From contig NC_037640.1 in assembly GCF_003254395.2 (NCBI RefSeq), positions 11,008,789-11,072,788 of the forward strand: a DNA stretch of 64,000 nucleotides. The letters are read 5' to 3'. The translations under genes and the position numbers were made by a program. Shown here in pieces: positions 23,901 to 38,900 of this stretch. Numbering within the stretch: the stretch's first letter is position 1; each line of letters starts with the position of its first letter. Below the pieces are notes generated by a model. It did no database searches and was not told the origin of the DNA. It saw only the letters and a list, made by a program, of their open reading frames with translations. The DNA is from Apis mellifera. Its lineage: Eukaryota > Arthropoda > Insecta > Hymenoptera > Apidae.

Positions 23901-26900
23901 CCACAGTAGACTCGAGTAGACGTCGACGTACGCAAAAAACGCCGTGTACTCGGGTAAGGTTCGCCGATCGTTTCGCCTCGAGCGAGCATAAAATTAGCAT
24001 AACTTCGATATATTATCTCCCGAGATGTTACAAAGTTTTACACGGTTTACACGTCCCCTGTGCGACAAACAACCCTTTCGTGAAAAGCGTCGCCGTTACA
24101 GATTCAGAAAAATAAACTCGTCCGAATAATCCGTGCAGTAATTGACACGAAAATTGGCCAATATCTTGCTGCGAAAATTTTTACAGAAATTAATTCCAAA
24201 CGTTATAGCTATAAAAATTATCGAGGTTTTTCAACGCTCGAAGGATCGTTTCTCAAATATCGCTCAGGAATCTCGAAACCGTTGCAAGAAAAGAGAAGAA
24301 AATTCGACGCATGAGCAGCATATCGTCGGCAGAAATCTTACGAGCATCTTTCGAAAAGTAGACGCGTTCGCCTCGATATTCGATACCTGGTTCGACACTC
24401 AATACCTAACTGGTCCGGACGTCTGCCTTTGAACCCGGTCCAAAGACCACGAGCAACCTTTTTCTATTTTTCCTTTCGTCATTGTCGACCGCTTGTCCTA
24501 TCTCATCATCCTCCGCGCTGCCGGATGCGCGCGAAAAAGGGAGGGAGAGAAGGGATCGAAGAGTGGAGCAGGATTCTTCTTCGATGAAATTATGGCAAGC
24601 GAGCTTTCCTTTTCTTTCTTTCATTTTTTTCATTCCAATCCTCATCCGTTCGACTTACACTTTTCACGAATGGAACGAAATTTGTTACAGTTGTTGCCTC
24701 TTTCACGAATATGGAATATGGAATACAGTTTGAATAAAAAGAATTTATTACAGATATTCGAAGTCAATCTGATAAAAAATGAATCCAGAACTGATTCCGT
24801 TTCCCACAGCATCCACCAATACTTCTTTACATTCGATCCTCTCGTTTCATGATACGATCGTCATCCACGAGGAGGAAGGAGGAAGGAACAGCTACTACTT
24901 TCCTGTCTGTTTATCATACGACACTTGTCGTTCGACATTTGCCGAAAAAGAAAGAAGATTCGAAGATTTTGCACTAAAAAAAAAGAAAGAAACAAAAAAC
25001 TTGGCCTGTTAACAATCTCTCGAGAAGGATGATCGTTTTCGAAGAAAGGAAAGAAAGAGAAATTGTCGAGCCAAACCGATTGTTCCATCTCAAGATAAGC
25101 ACATTTCGACGATAACGAGGCGCACGACGTAACAAGGAATCAGAGGGAGATATTTAATTTTGGGAATCGAGAAAGGGGAAGCGAAGAAAGCGGTGGCTGG
25201 AGAAAATGGTCGCAGGTATGCAGGGGCATAGGTAGTATATCTGGCTTTTGTTTTGACTCGTCTCATTGTAGCCTTTAAGGCCGGCTCTGCCGGGTCCCGT
25301 TCCGCCGGCATCGAACGACACGCGTTGCCGGGGCGGGGAACGCCGAACTCCTGCTCCATTGTTTTTTCGGGGATAGAGAGTGTGGAAGCCAAGGAACCCA
25401 TTGTATTGTAATGGGCATTACGGATATTCGCCTAAGTGGCTCGTACCCCCGTACCCTATTACGCAATTTATGGCCGTTCGTTAGTCGTCCATATTGTTTC
25501 CCCCCGAGATCCTTACAAGTGGCCGCCGTTTCTGAAAATAATCGTGACGTACACTCGCAAGTTCGAAAATTCGGGGAGAGAGAAAGGAGAGACAAAGAAA
25601 AGCGGATTCTTCGTTTCCTTTCCTGAAAAATTCGAGGAGAGAGAAAGGAGAGACAAAGAAAAGCGGATTCTTCGTTTCCTTTCCCGAAAAAAGAAGAAGA
25701 AATCTGGTGGAAAGAAAGGAGAGAAAAAAGTTTCTGGAGGAGAGAAAAATGCAGCTGCTCTCCTCTCGATACTATCGATTCCTTCCTCGTATGGAGACGC
25801 ATATATAACTTTGTGTGGCCCTGCGAGGGGCCTACGTAGCGGGCGGGCAGGGTGAATGGAACATCTGCCGATGGGTCGGGGTCCTTTTCCAAACACCACC
25901 ACCTTACATCGCAAAGGGGGGGAATATATATACTAACTGCGCGAACAACATTCGCTTCGATAACTTCCCAGATATCCAGGAATTTTTCAACGTACCTTCT
26001 GATCTAAATTTAATCCGAGCTACCATGAAAAGGAATTGCGACTATATCAAAATTATTATCCAGATTTTTATCCGCGAGAGAGAGAGAAACTGTAAACTCT
26101 TACGGCTAAGGAATTACGCGTGGCAACAGACCACGCTTTACTCCCGTCACGGCAACAGAAAGCATGGTACGTGCCGGCATTCAAATCACCGGGAAAAGAG
26201 GTCGTTCCGATACATCCAGGAGGTAAAGTAATCGCCGTTAAAAAATTATTACTATCCGCTACACAGTTTTTGTTCGACCGCACCGGATGTTTTACAATCG
26301 CTAATTGCACAAAACCGAGATTCTCAGGGGCTAATGTCTCTCTGGAATTAGATTGCGAACTGAGAGCCGGCTCTCTCGAACAAGGGAGAGAGTAAGAAAA
26401 ATATTAAAGAAGAATAGATACGTGGAAAACGTCAGTCTGAAGATCGAGAAATTTTGAAATTTCTTCTTCTTCTTCGTAGTATGTTGGCGCGTTTCCGCCT
26501 ACCGAGTTTGCCAGTTTCAGGTTAGAATTGAAAATTACGATCCGGGTAATTTTCTGTCCGGGCGGAAGATTAATGGCGTCTGAAGCCCGAGGTATGCAAA
26601 TATACCGTTGAATTCGCGGCAAGATGAATAGTTGACCGTGTCTTCGAGGCAACGTTGTCGAAGCAAATTAAATTTTAAAACCGTATAAATTAAAATTGTA
26701 ATTGTAAATCTGATGGCCGTTTTGAAACGATTATGACACGTCGGGGTTTCTCAACAACAACTTTTCTCCGGCCAACTTTTTTTTTCTCTTTCCTCCTTTC
26801 TTTCTTCCTTTACGATTTTTCTAATTATTTAAACATTTTAAACACGCGCCGCTAAATTTCAATCTATCCGCACTTTTGAAATCGTCCAACGACGCCGTTA

Positions 26901-29900
26901 CCGTTAGAAACTCAATTTCGCGAAACGCATGACAATTGGACAGTCTGGAAATTATTCACGAAAATAAAAGTTTCACGAGGTTCTGGAAAAAATATAATTT
27001 TCGGAATATTTATCAGGGCATCGTTTTTATATATTGAAATAAAAAAAATTGTTTCGAATATCATCGTATCTCCGAATAAATTACACGAATAATTCGGTAG
27101 ATTTTAACGAATATATTCGTTATTACGAAATTAATTTAAATAGGATTTTTAAATACATGGATTCTTAAATAAACTATCCGGATAATTCTGATAATATTCT
27201 CCTCTCGACTACTCATCCAATATACGTAAATACGATATACATATATATTGTTCATTTGCAAATCATCGGTTGCACAGGGGTCAGCTGTTTTAATAAACGT
27301 TGCCAACTTACAGATTGCGGTGCAAGAACACTATTCGCAATTGAGAATCGGTGAAGCGTTAAAAGTATCTTCGAGGATCTCCTCGAAGTACAGTTACCTC
27401 GAATTATACACAGGTTCTCCGCCACGCCGGACGCCATGTTCTATTCAACTGAGAATAAAACTTTGAACTTCTTCGTATTTCGATGGAAAAAAAAAAAAAG
27501 CACGCGTACACCAAAAAAACTTGACCCTGACTCGACGACGACCCCGAAACGCCGGTCGAGAAGAAGAAAAGAGACGCGAGTTTTTGAAACGGGCGATATA
27601 GGACTCGATAGAGAGGTGGATCTCGGTTGATCGGAGAGTCGGATCGAGAGCCGCTTGGAATTCCGGTCACGTAGCCAAGTGACATGAACCGTAGGGAGGA
27701 TGACACGGCTCTGACCATTTCGTTCGTAACGATCCACACAGACGTGCTATTATGCAAGCGTAACCTCAACTTCGACCATGTCCAGAGATTACGTGCGCCA
27801 ACGATAGCGTGCGCTTTATTTCCAAAGCAACGCGGCCAGGAACGTGTTCTTCCTCCTCCCTCCTCCTTCCATCCTGTACTTAGGGTATTAGAACTCGTAC
27901 GTACGTACGCGGCGACGATAAGGGAACAAGATTCCGCATAAATTTTGTTAACCGGAGCATCGTGAGATCCCGGATATATTATATGAAAGAACGGTTTAAT
28001 AAATTATCAATGCGGCGAGAGCTATCGAGATCTCGATCCCTGATACCGATTCTCCCGGCGAAATCGCCCGTGTGACCGATCCTTGAATAATAAAAGAATC
28101 AATCGAAACTTTCGATATTTCGAATCCTCCTCCTCCTCCTCTTTTCAATATTTATTCTCTATGTTTTGGACAAATTGGATCGTCGATGCCAACACGAAAT
28201 AAAAATCTCGTTACGTTAAGTTCCATCATCCATGTTCAAGTAGATTCAATGGGTTTCTATTTCCAACAAACACGATTCCAGATGCCCGCCTCACCTTATC
28301 GTAGGGGGAAAGCAATGTGTCTCGAGCAGGATACGATAGGAAGCGGGTGCACAATGGGTGCACCTCCTCGCTTGAAATTCGTGGAGGGTTTCGCGAGGGA
28401 AAGAGGAAGGGTTATCCGGTTTCATCCTCGCGGCTGTCTTTATCTCCTCAAGATCGTGCTACTGTCCTCCTCTTCACGATTCCTCGAATTTTTCCTTCGT
28501 GCTCGAAGACACGAGGGATAAACACAAGGAATATAACACGATTTTTTCTTTTCAAAAATTTATTTGGAATTATTATTTAATCACAGACGAAAGAACGTAT
28601 AATAGAGGAAACGTTTCCTTCCTTTCCCCAACGGTTTATTTGATTTTTGCAAACTAAAGCGAGCCTAGATCTTCCACATCCGGAGGAATTTCTTGGGAAA
28701 AGAGGAGGCTACGTAGGTTCGTAATACCTGCTATTGTCAAATATCGTCGCGGCTTATCTCCGTCACGTTTCTTACATTTCTTGTGCCGAGAGGAGAGGGC
28801 ATTGGCTTTCGACCGACGTATGTATATACGGAAGAGGAGAAGGCGAATCGAGGCGGAATCGGACGAAGGTGTTGCAGGGTACCCTCGAGCGCGTTAGAAA
28901 GGAACCGCAAGCTGGTTCGTCACCGACACCGGAAACTAGGGGAGCTTGTAACAGCCCTCGTGCCGCCCTACTCCTGTTAAATACCACAGTGTCTCTCAAT
29001 CGAATTCTACAGATAAATCCTCGAGATCCTCCAAGTCGAGGTAATAAAACTTCGAGCAAGTCTCGATTGTTAGCTAAAGTTTGGGCAAAGGGAGAGTCTT
29101 ACTTTGGATGAGACAATAGTGTAACAATGAATTTCGAGTGGAACGGGAGGAGGAGAAAAATGGTTGGATGAAGATTTACAATTGATTTACGAATTATATA
29201 TTTATTTTTCCTATATATTTTGGATTTAGATTTCCATCAATCGTGTCGAGGTGACAGACGCTTTCCATTCATCGAAAATTGTATAATAAATCCAACGTGA
29301 TTACAACGTTGTAACACTTTCATACCAGCGAAGTTATTGATAACTGCGAGTCGAGTTTGATTTCAATGTCCGTCTCAACATAGATTAAAAGAATCTTCGA
29401 AAGAAATTTGTTACTCCTTTTATTTCCAAAAGGAAATCGTGTCAAAAGTGAATTAATTTATTCGATCACACGTTTATATAAAAAATACATATGGATATAA
29501 ATATGTTTAAAAGGAAACAAATGAACGATGAGTGCCACGAAGCACATCTTTTATAATCTAAATCTATTCAACACTTTCTCTTGATGAAAAATCAAAATTG
29601 AAGCTCAACACATCATGATATTGGACGTGGCTCGATAGATTTCTTGCCTCCAAGGAAAAAATCGATCGCCATTTTTGTCGAACGAATTCGCCATTCTTAT
29701 TAAACTCGAAACACGTTCAACTTCGATCGCAAACAAATTTACCTTTCGATCGCGCTTAAGAAAAAGCAAAATACTCACGTAATCCAGGTTCATCGAGGAG
29801 CAAACCGATTACAGAATCGTATTATCGATCTTATAATGGATGCCGGTTTCATCGAATCATTGATGATCGATCTCCTCATTTTCCTTGTTCATTGATAAAC

Positions 29901-32900
29901 CTTTGCCCCATCGATAAACTTACACATATATATATATACACTAATCGTTAATCAAACACACGGCGGATCAAAGTTGGAGAGCGGATGAAATTCGAAATAA
30001 GCTGTATCACGCGTACTCGCTAATAAATTCCCCCCCCTTCCCCTCCGATGAAAAAGATCTCGGGTGGACTGTTTAATGTAACGCAATTTACGGCGCGCGA
30101 TTGGCGGCCACGGGCGAGAAAGAAACTTTGAAAATGGCAAATCATCATCATTTGCGTCGTTAACCGTGAACGAGGGGCGCGCGATGAAGAAAGGGGGGGG
30201 AGAGGAGAAAACTCCTCTCTGGCAGTTGGTATAAGGTAACCCAGCAGCCATTATACTTAGTATCCTTCCTATGCGGTATTCTTGCTTCTCGCGATAATAA
30301 AGTCGGGGTTCGAGCCGGCACACGTTATGAATAAGCGCGCATAACCCGCCGGCGTATATCTATATTCCAAGGCAACGATCCAACAGTCCCAGGGAGGGAA
30401 TATCGCAAAGCCAACCCCCAAGCCGCTCGTTAAAACGAATCCTCGAAAATTAATTAGACCTTTGTTGGAGAGAAAGAAAAGGAATCGCGCAACGTCAGAG
30501 AATTTTCATTAGAGACCTCTCCTTTCTCATTTCTCCTTCTTTTTAATCGAGAAAACTAGTTGCTAAAATAAATCTCTCTTAAAATACAGAATCGTATATA
30601 TAAAAATTAATAATCTTCACTATAACAAGTGTGAAGAATAATAAGTATGAGGAGAACATTTTTTATTATTTTGCAAGTGATTTGGGAAGCAAAATCGATG
30701 ATATCAGATTTTATAAAACTGTTCGAATTATCATGGAGACGCGAATATCTCTCAATCCAAAGAAACGGGAAGAGGAGGGATCGTGACTTTGGCCGCGATA
30801 AAAGATTCGAGGGGATAATTATTATCGCGACTGCGAGAGAGAAGGAGGGAAAAGGACGGGACGCGGGAGAAAGGTAAGGAAACACGTTCGATCGGAGATA
30901 GCGATGGTTCAAGGATCGATACCTGTGCACACTTGGTGATCACCGCGGTGAGCGCCATTAGGATCCTCTCTCTCTCTCCGTTTCCTCTCCTCGTCCATTC
31001 TATTTCTTTTCCCCTCCCCGTAGCATCGGTCTCTGCCTGTCTCGTTGACCCCGAATACCAACGCACGATTAAACCCCGCTCCTCCGCGATTCTTTCGTAC
31101 ACAGACGCGAACCGTAACCATGCGAAACGTGTACGCGAATGAAGACGGCCGGCAATTGTAGAGAAAGAGGCAAGGAGCCTCGAGAGAGAGGCGGCGAATC
31201 TTTCTCCTCTCCGAACGAGCTTTTCTGAGCGAGCGACGAGAATTTATTAACGCGGAGGTGGAAACGATGATATACGATACATGGAGGGATCCGTTTCGAA
31301 AATTACTTTGTCATTTCTCAGAAGGCAAATCCTCGGAGGAGAAAATCGAACGCGGGGAGAGAGAAATAAATAAATTTGTCCGCCAAGTTTTCCGAATTCG
31401 AACTGAATGTTACAAGTGGTCGGATTACTAAGCATTATAAATGAATATACGTGTCAATGTTTGCACGAGGAATCCTGTTTCATGCTCGATTAAACCTCGG
31501 TACCAACATAGAAGCGATGGCACGAGTCGTGCCTTCTGCTCTCCGATTGCTTGCTCGAATGTCCGGTTGATATTGTTTCGATCAAAAAGGACCGATCGTA
31601 TCGAATGCCGACGCTTCATTAATATACGACACCCGAATCCCCTTACACGAGGATTCGGTTTTAAGAATAACAAGGTTATTTTTTTAATCGCTATCATCGA
31701 TAAACGAAATCTTTTCTTATCGATCGGAAAAATTATTACGATAACAATAAGAAATATCTTCGAGCTCCAAAGGTTACGTTCTCTCGAATCGGACGGAAAA
31801 GGGAATCGACAACAATGTATCGATCAATTTATTCAACTGTATATACACAATACGAGCGAATCTCGATCTCGACCGTTGATCCCTACCCACCATCGGATAT
31901 CAAAACACGCACGTTATCCGAAGAAACGAGTCACGGTGAAAACGTCGTATACCTTCGTATCTCGCACCTGTCGTTGCTAGAACGCCGAGGTATTCTCTCT
32001 CTTTCTCCAGCTTCGTTTTTGCGCGGGGATCGTCCGGTGCACCCATCGAGAGTACGCCAGTCACCCGTTCGAACGGTGGTTGCCGCAATAATTCGTCCAT
32101 GTCCATATACGTAATACGTAGAACGGTTGGAAGTAACGAGAGTGGGACAAATTATCGAAATAACGAGGGCAAGAAAAGTATCCCGAGCCGATTAACGAGC
32201 TTTAAATACTGATCTCTCCACCTTCTGTCTATCGCGGGCGACGATCGAGTTTATTGTTATTATTACTACCGAGGTAAAGAAAAGGAAAAAAAATCGACTG
32301 TGATCGAAATATAATTATTTCCTTACATCGAGGATGATGAGAAAGTCGAGATTTCGATTTCTTCGAAAACTCGAGGACAAACGGTGTATATATATATATA
32401 TATATTATAAAATGGATGGATAGGAGAGTAATAGAATGATTCGATCGGGTGCAATTCTCTTTTTACGTATAAAGAAGGAGATCGAGAGTCTCCTTCCGCG
32501 AAGGGGACGAGATTACCGTACGAAGGTTGAAAAACACGATCCGTGTATCCGATGCGCGTGGAAAGAAAACGGTGGCATTGAAACGGGACGGTGCGGAGGT
32601 GCGCCGATGATAAAACAGAAGCGGTGAGAAATAAAACGCACCGCAGGAATGCTCGGATGCGCAACACAAACGCGTAGCTATGTATCTCACTGAATTACCG
32701 ACGTGTATGAAAATGGCGTAGCCCGCATCCTGCATCTGACGTTAAAGCTGCAGGAGGGGGGAGAGAAAAAATGCGCTATTTAAAGTTCTTCCGTGGAATT
32801 ATACTCCTGTACAGAAGAATCTGTGTACACCTGTGAAGGAATCCAAGGACCTTCTTCTTTCTTAAGGAATCGACAATTATATCCTTTTCGCTTCCTGATT

Positions 32901-35900
32901 TCGCGCACAAGATCTTTATTACCGCGCGATAATTCGAAGTAACGAGAGGAAAAAGGAAAAAGTATTGGAAGGAATTACGATATTTATTCGTTATCTCGAA
33001 ATTAATTTTTCTAATACATCGAGGTATCACTTCTTTTTCCAAGGAAATAAATTAATTCGATCCAACGCGCGGTTTTATCAAAGAATTTTATTCAAATACG
33101 ATATACGTTCGCAAATCATCCAGACGTACTATTCGCCCTGAAAACAGCGCACCATCCTTTTCCCTGTGCGTTCCGTCACGCTCGGGGACGTATCAGAGAC
33201 ACACCTGGCAATCGATAATGGTACAAAGGTAGCGGGCAAACGGGGTTCCGAAAGGAGGGTAAAAACTTGCACGAACTTGCGTTTACAACATTTCCGAGTA
33301 GTACAATTTCGTGCAACCTAACCTAACCTCGTCCTCCATTTTTACCAATCGACAATGCGTCGTCCACAATTTGTCTCGAATATTAAAGGGAGAGAGAGAG
33401 AGAAGTGTTTTTTAAACGCTTTTTCGAACGAAACATGGCGGAACTATTTCTACGACGGAACGTCTCTCACGCCATTTTACAAAATCGACCAATCCGATAT
33501 TCCGTGTTGAAACGAAACTACACCATGCTAATTGATGAGACACGGTTTCTCGACCGATTAAAGCCGCTCTAAACGATGTGTACACGAGGCCGGCGAATGT
33601 GGGCACGGACTTTTGAAAGATCGGCCCACGAGCAATCGAAGCAATCTACGGGATGTTAATTTCAGAGAACCAGCTCGCAGGACGATGCTAATTTTCGCGA
33701 GCTTCGCCAAAATTTCGGATCAAATTCGCGAAAAACGTTTCCGCGTGAGGGAGAAACAAAGAATTTCTCGAACTGGTACGTAAAAAAAAAAAAAAAGAAA
33801 AAATAACACAAAGGAAAGGAATATTTCTCTTGACAATAAAATTTCAAACCAAAAGTATACATCTATTTAAAAAAAGAGTTGGTTAAAGTTTGCAGAGAAT
33901 AATATTTCCAAATCTCGAGCGTGAAAATCACCGTCCATATATTACGAATTTCTTACGTTTGCGCCAGAGAATGCGCCATGAATGCTTTTACACGGTTCGA
34001 CGCGTCAGCGATCAGATGTAATCGCACGTATGGAAGGAATTAAAGGTCGCCCATTTGCGCAGTATTTCATTTAACGAAATAGTAAGGCGAAACGGATCTA
34101 CGATTCAGCAGCGATCTTCCTCGTTAGCTCCTTCGAGCTTGGAAAGGAAACGCGCGCGAGCGCGTTCCGCCATCAACTTTGTTAACCCGCGATCGTTAAA
34201 TGGAATTATCCGAATCTATTTATTTCCAAGAAAAGGATAATGCGTTTAATTCGAAGGAGGATATTTGGCATAAACTTCGAACGACGATGAAACTGTTGAA
34301 AAAATGGCTAAACAAATCGCTTCGACACGAGCGCGTTGAAAATCCTGGGAATCCTGCAAAAGGATTCATGCCGTTTGGTAGCAGGGCGTGGGAGACGGCC
34401 GACCAGCTGCTGGTGGATGTTGGTTCAAGGACCATTACACAATGGGACTGTACGTATGAACGTGCACGTTAGACGAGAAAGTCACGTTTTCGTGGAGTGG
34501 CTTTCTGCCTTTTACGAGTGACGAAAAGGAAGGAGGAATCGTGTTTCCGTAAAAAAGCGTAGAAATAACCGCCAACTTCATCGCCATCCACGAGCCGAGT
34601 CCGAAAGATCCAATTTAACCCCTCATATTCTCTCTTCATTCTCCAATATCCAATTAAAACCATTTCTACTAACAATAATAAACAAAATCATCGCCTCACA
34701 AATCGTAATCAAGTCGATCGACGAATGTCCCTCGATAAATTCAACGACGATGGATACCGGATGGATGAAAGGAGATCGCGGGCGGGGGAGGATTGCCAAT
34801 TAGAGGCAAGTCGCAGCCAATCAGCGCGAAAGCGCGCGAAACGGTGCGTTATCGCTGCCAAGGATCGTCACGAGGGACCAGTTTGACGGCCGGTTGATAA
34901 CTCGCCAACGAGTCGGCCATCTTCGGATAACGGCCGATTTCCGTCCGTGCGGCTTCTGCGAGAATTTCGATTCCGCCCACCCGAAAAAGAAGTTCGAGTT
35001 GTTAAAATTGGAGTAAAAACCGAGAGTCATCTCGATTACAAATTGCGAAACGTTCGAACGAAGAGGAATCGAAGAAAAAATTTCAGGAATATTCTTTATT
35101 TTTGAGTATAAATATTTACGAATTTAGATAATTTAAAGGAACTCGGCAAATATATTATTCACCCGTTTGTCAAAAACATGTCCTGTTGATTTTAATTTTA
35201 GATCGATCTGCTCAATGAATTAGTTTTAAATAGCTGCAATACGTTGACTGAACATGAAGGACGAATACTTGGAAAGATAATTTTTTGGTTATCGAAATAA
35301 TAAATAGTTTGGCCGATTCTTTCTGTTTAATATCGTTTATTATTTCAAGACGGAGCAATACGGTGGTGGAAAAAATACGGTCGGTTCGTTTTAATGGAAC
35401 GTTAACCTCGCAAGCGTGGCTTTCGATTGTTCCGTCGTGCGAGCATGTAATACGAATCAACGAGCGTGTCTACGGAGGGGGGAGGGAGGGATTCTTGTTT
35501 TCAGACGCGAGGCTCCGCTGACCGCGTGAAAAATTAATCGAGTCAACGTTCCGCGACGTTAATTGCAAGTGTTGTTTCATCTATCTATCTATCGAGAGAA
35601 CGGAAAAATAAACGACGATATCGACGATCGTACGATTCAATTCTTTTAACGTTCCTTTACGATTCGAACGAAATAAAATAAGAGAGTCGGAGAGTGCGTT
35701 AAATTTACGACTCGGTATGAATGGTTGGAACAAGTATCTGATAAAACGATAGTGGCCTGTTTCGTCCACTTGAAATAATTCACCTCGGATTAATAAGATA
35801 TTATAAAAAAGAGCGGATGGCAATAAAAGTTGAGCTGCCAGGGCAGTTGAAACAAACCGGACGGCGGATATATATATATATATGTATATTTTATGATTAT

Positions 35901-38900
35901 TATTATTGGCCAATGACATCGATGCAAAACGGTTCGTAAATGCCAATTCCTAACCGAATAAAGTATCTTCGAATGCTGCCTGAAAATCGTCCCAAAGTTT
36001 TTAAATTTCCTTCCAGCCAGATGTGTGATTAAGAAAAAAAAAATTCTACTTTTCTACCGATCTATCGTGAAAAAGAAAAATATTCGAATAAAAGTATCGA
36101 TCTGAAAAATGGATCACGAAAGAAACGGTGTTGAAACTTTTCGAAAATTGTAAAATCTTATATATATATATATAGGCAGATTCCCATGACCGTTCGCCGG
36201 GGGAAAAGTTATTAGTCAGTCGGCGATTAGCCTCGTGTAAAACATTCGCTTTGCCGTGGCGCTCATTGCCATTTATCAGGCAAAAGAGTGACTGTGCACA
36301 TGGAGCGTTGCGCCCGTGGAGAAAGAGCGAGACAGAAGGGAAGGAATCGAATGATTAATAGATACGATCGCATTGACCTAAGAAGCGAGCCTTTCGCGAT
36401 CCTCCTCTTGGGAAAAACGGGCATACTCGAGGCGAGGGGAAATAACGAGTATCTTTGTCCGTGCTCGTGGCCGGGGAAATAATCGAATTTTAGAGAAACG
36501 ATGATTCGGAACCGGCCCCTCCTCATGTGAAACCATTTCCACGTGTCCTTGCCTCGCCTTTCCCCCTCCCCGCTACAGTTTCGCGAATTTATCGCGAAAG
36601 ATGGCTGGAAACGATAGCGAATTTCAGTATCTCCATCTCCCCCGCTATGGAATTCGCGCTTGATACTTGTGAGAAAGTTCCTTCCGCGAGTGGAAGGGAA
36701 TATTATTCCTCGTTAATTTTAATAACCCCTCCTCGTCGAGGAAACGCGATACGATCCATAGAAAGAATAACGAAAATGTAATATTCTTCTCAAAAATCCC
36801 AAGAATTACTTTTCAAAAAAGTAGAGATCGGGCAAGCAAAGGGTCTTCGATCAACGAAGACGCTTTCCTTCCTGCTCTTCCTTCGAAAAAAAAGAGAGAG
36901 AGAAAAGAAGAAGAAAAAACCTCTCCTCTTCCCTAGCTAGCCAAGGATTTCTTCTTGGAAATCTACATACTGCCACGCAGGATAGAATCCTTTGGTGCTT
37001 TATAAGGGCTCGCGGCTGTCCTTCCGTTGACTGACGGCACAATCCTCGATTCCTGCGCGATACCGAAGGATCTCTCTCTCTCTCTCTCTCTCTCTCCGGA
37101 CGAGGAGACGTAACTGGCATAGGGAAACGAAAGAACGGAAGGAACGGATGGACGTACGGTAGCCAAGGTCCTTAATTATGCGGTTTTACGCTATGCGTCC
37201 AACAAACGGGGAGGAAAGGGGCGACGAGGGGACGTTAAGACGAATGCAAATGGCCGCGTGGCTAGGTATAGGCTAGGTCGGGCGGAGAGAGATCTTGCCC
37301 TTTTAGTTAACAGATGCCGCGAGATACCGGCTATCTCTCGTCTCTCTTCAATGTCGCGGTGAAAACGGGACGATCGGGAGGAAAGTATCGGTATCCATCC
37401 TCGAGTCAAGAGCAACAGCGTGACTCGAGCTGTGTGTTTAATCGGCTCTGGTGGAAAAGCCGATCCGGTTTCGTATTATTCGCCCGCGAAAAATTGCGAG
37501 GAATTTATTATGAATTATCGAGAGGTAAATTCAGAGGAATGATTTTTTTCTCTTTTCCCTCTTCCTCTTTCTTTTTCTCGAGAAACTCGCTCCGTTCGAT
37601 CAATCCGTTGGAAACAACGATCGTCGTCAAATTGTGACCTTTCTTGGAGAACGTGTTTGCCCCTAAAGTGAACGGCAGGAGAGAGAGACGGTTGGCAGAC
37701 TTTAGTATCATCGTGCACGCGTTTCTCAAGTTGCATTCATGTGTATGCACGTGTATGCACGGAAGGCTCGTGTGGCCCCCTGAATCCGATGAAAGGGAAC
37801 GAGGAACCGGTTACAGGTCGATCGCACGTCGGATTCTAAGCTGTGCCGGTTTCGAGTGTCTCTAGTAGTTACGTGATATAGAAAGAGTGAATAGACTCCG
37901 ACTCCGAAAATGTTAATCGCAACAATGGCCTCTAAAGACCAAAGGATCTCGAAGGATCGAGATAGGTTGGTGTTACGACACGGAACGGTTTCGTTTCGTT
38001 CGTAAATTTTATCCAAGTATTGCTCTTGCGTTTAATAAAAATATCGAATCGTCGCGAATAACGATTTTTTCGAGCTCGATTCGAATTTAAATTTATTAAT
38101 TAAAAGTAAAACTTTTGTAATTTTCGCGAGTTGGACTCGAGTGAAAAATGAACGTGTTACTTGTTAACGGCGCACGGGCGACGCGTGGTTTTGTGTGAAA
38201 GCACGTTAAGTCCGGGGCGAATCGTTTCCTAAGGAGAGAGAGAAGAGAAAGCCTGAGAACATAAGAACGGCGAACGTCTGGAGAACTGCCGCCATGCCGC
38301 ATTCAGAATATCTCAACGCAAAGTAACAGACTCGAGGCGAGGTCCTCGGAAGCGACTGCCAACCTCACTCAATCGGAGAACATTCCAGAACGTAATCCCG
38401 CGATATCAAAATTATTTAAATTATTATTTATTTTAAAAATTGATTTTCTTTACGATAATTGCGATAATTAACATCGATCGATCCAGATCATTGAGTTGAA
38501 ATTAAATTTATATTTGAAATATTTTATTGTACAATTTGAAAAATAAAGAAAAAATATTTTGAGTATCTTATATTCGAAGAGTAAATTCTCGATTGAGGAA
38601 ATAATATTGATATTTCTTTCTGTATATCGTATATCGTGTATTATTAAGAATCGAGAATAGAATTAAAATGAAATTTGTTATGCAACAAGGTTGGAAAACA
38701 ATCTGCAATCAGAGTTTGCATTCGTCTGCGTGTCGCTACTATTCGGTTTTACCAACTTTCTTTGGTAGATTATTCTATACCGCACGTTCTTCCCGCCTAA
38801 GTACTCATTGGCCCGAGCCGGTGTTACGTCACTGCCTACGGAGATTTATGCGTTGTAGAAAAGTGAAAATAAAAATTCACGATCATAAACGATCAAAAGA

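Noticed and set aside
33315..33328. AACCTAACCTAACC, similar to the insect telomere repeat TTAGG
   Set aside because: Only 14 bases, under three units. Too short to call an interstitial telomere tract. A telomerase RNA template was also considered, but nothing around it supports that, and this motif is frequent in hymenopteran DNA.
34300..34470. GC-rich segment with GCGTGGGAG and CAGCTG next to each other, considered as a Su(H) plus bHLH enhancer or an exon
   Set aside because: The Su(H)-like core is imperfect, open frames on both strands resemble nothing, and no splice pair fits. It may be an enhancer, but the sequence alone does not support a call.
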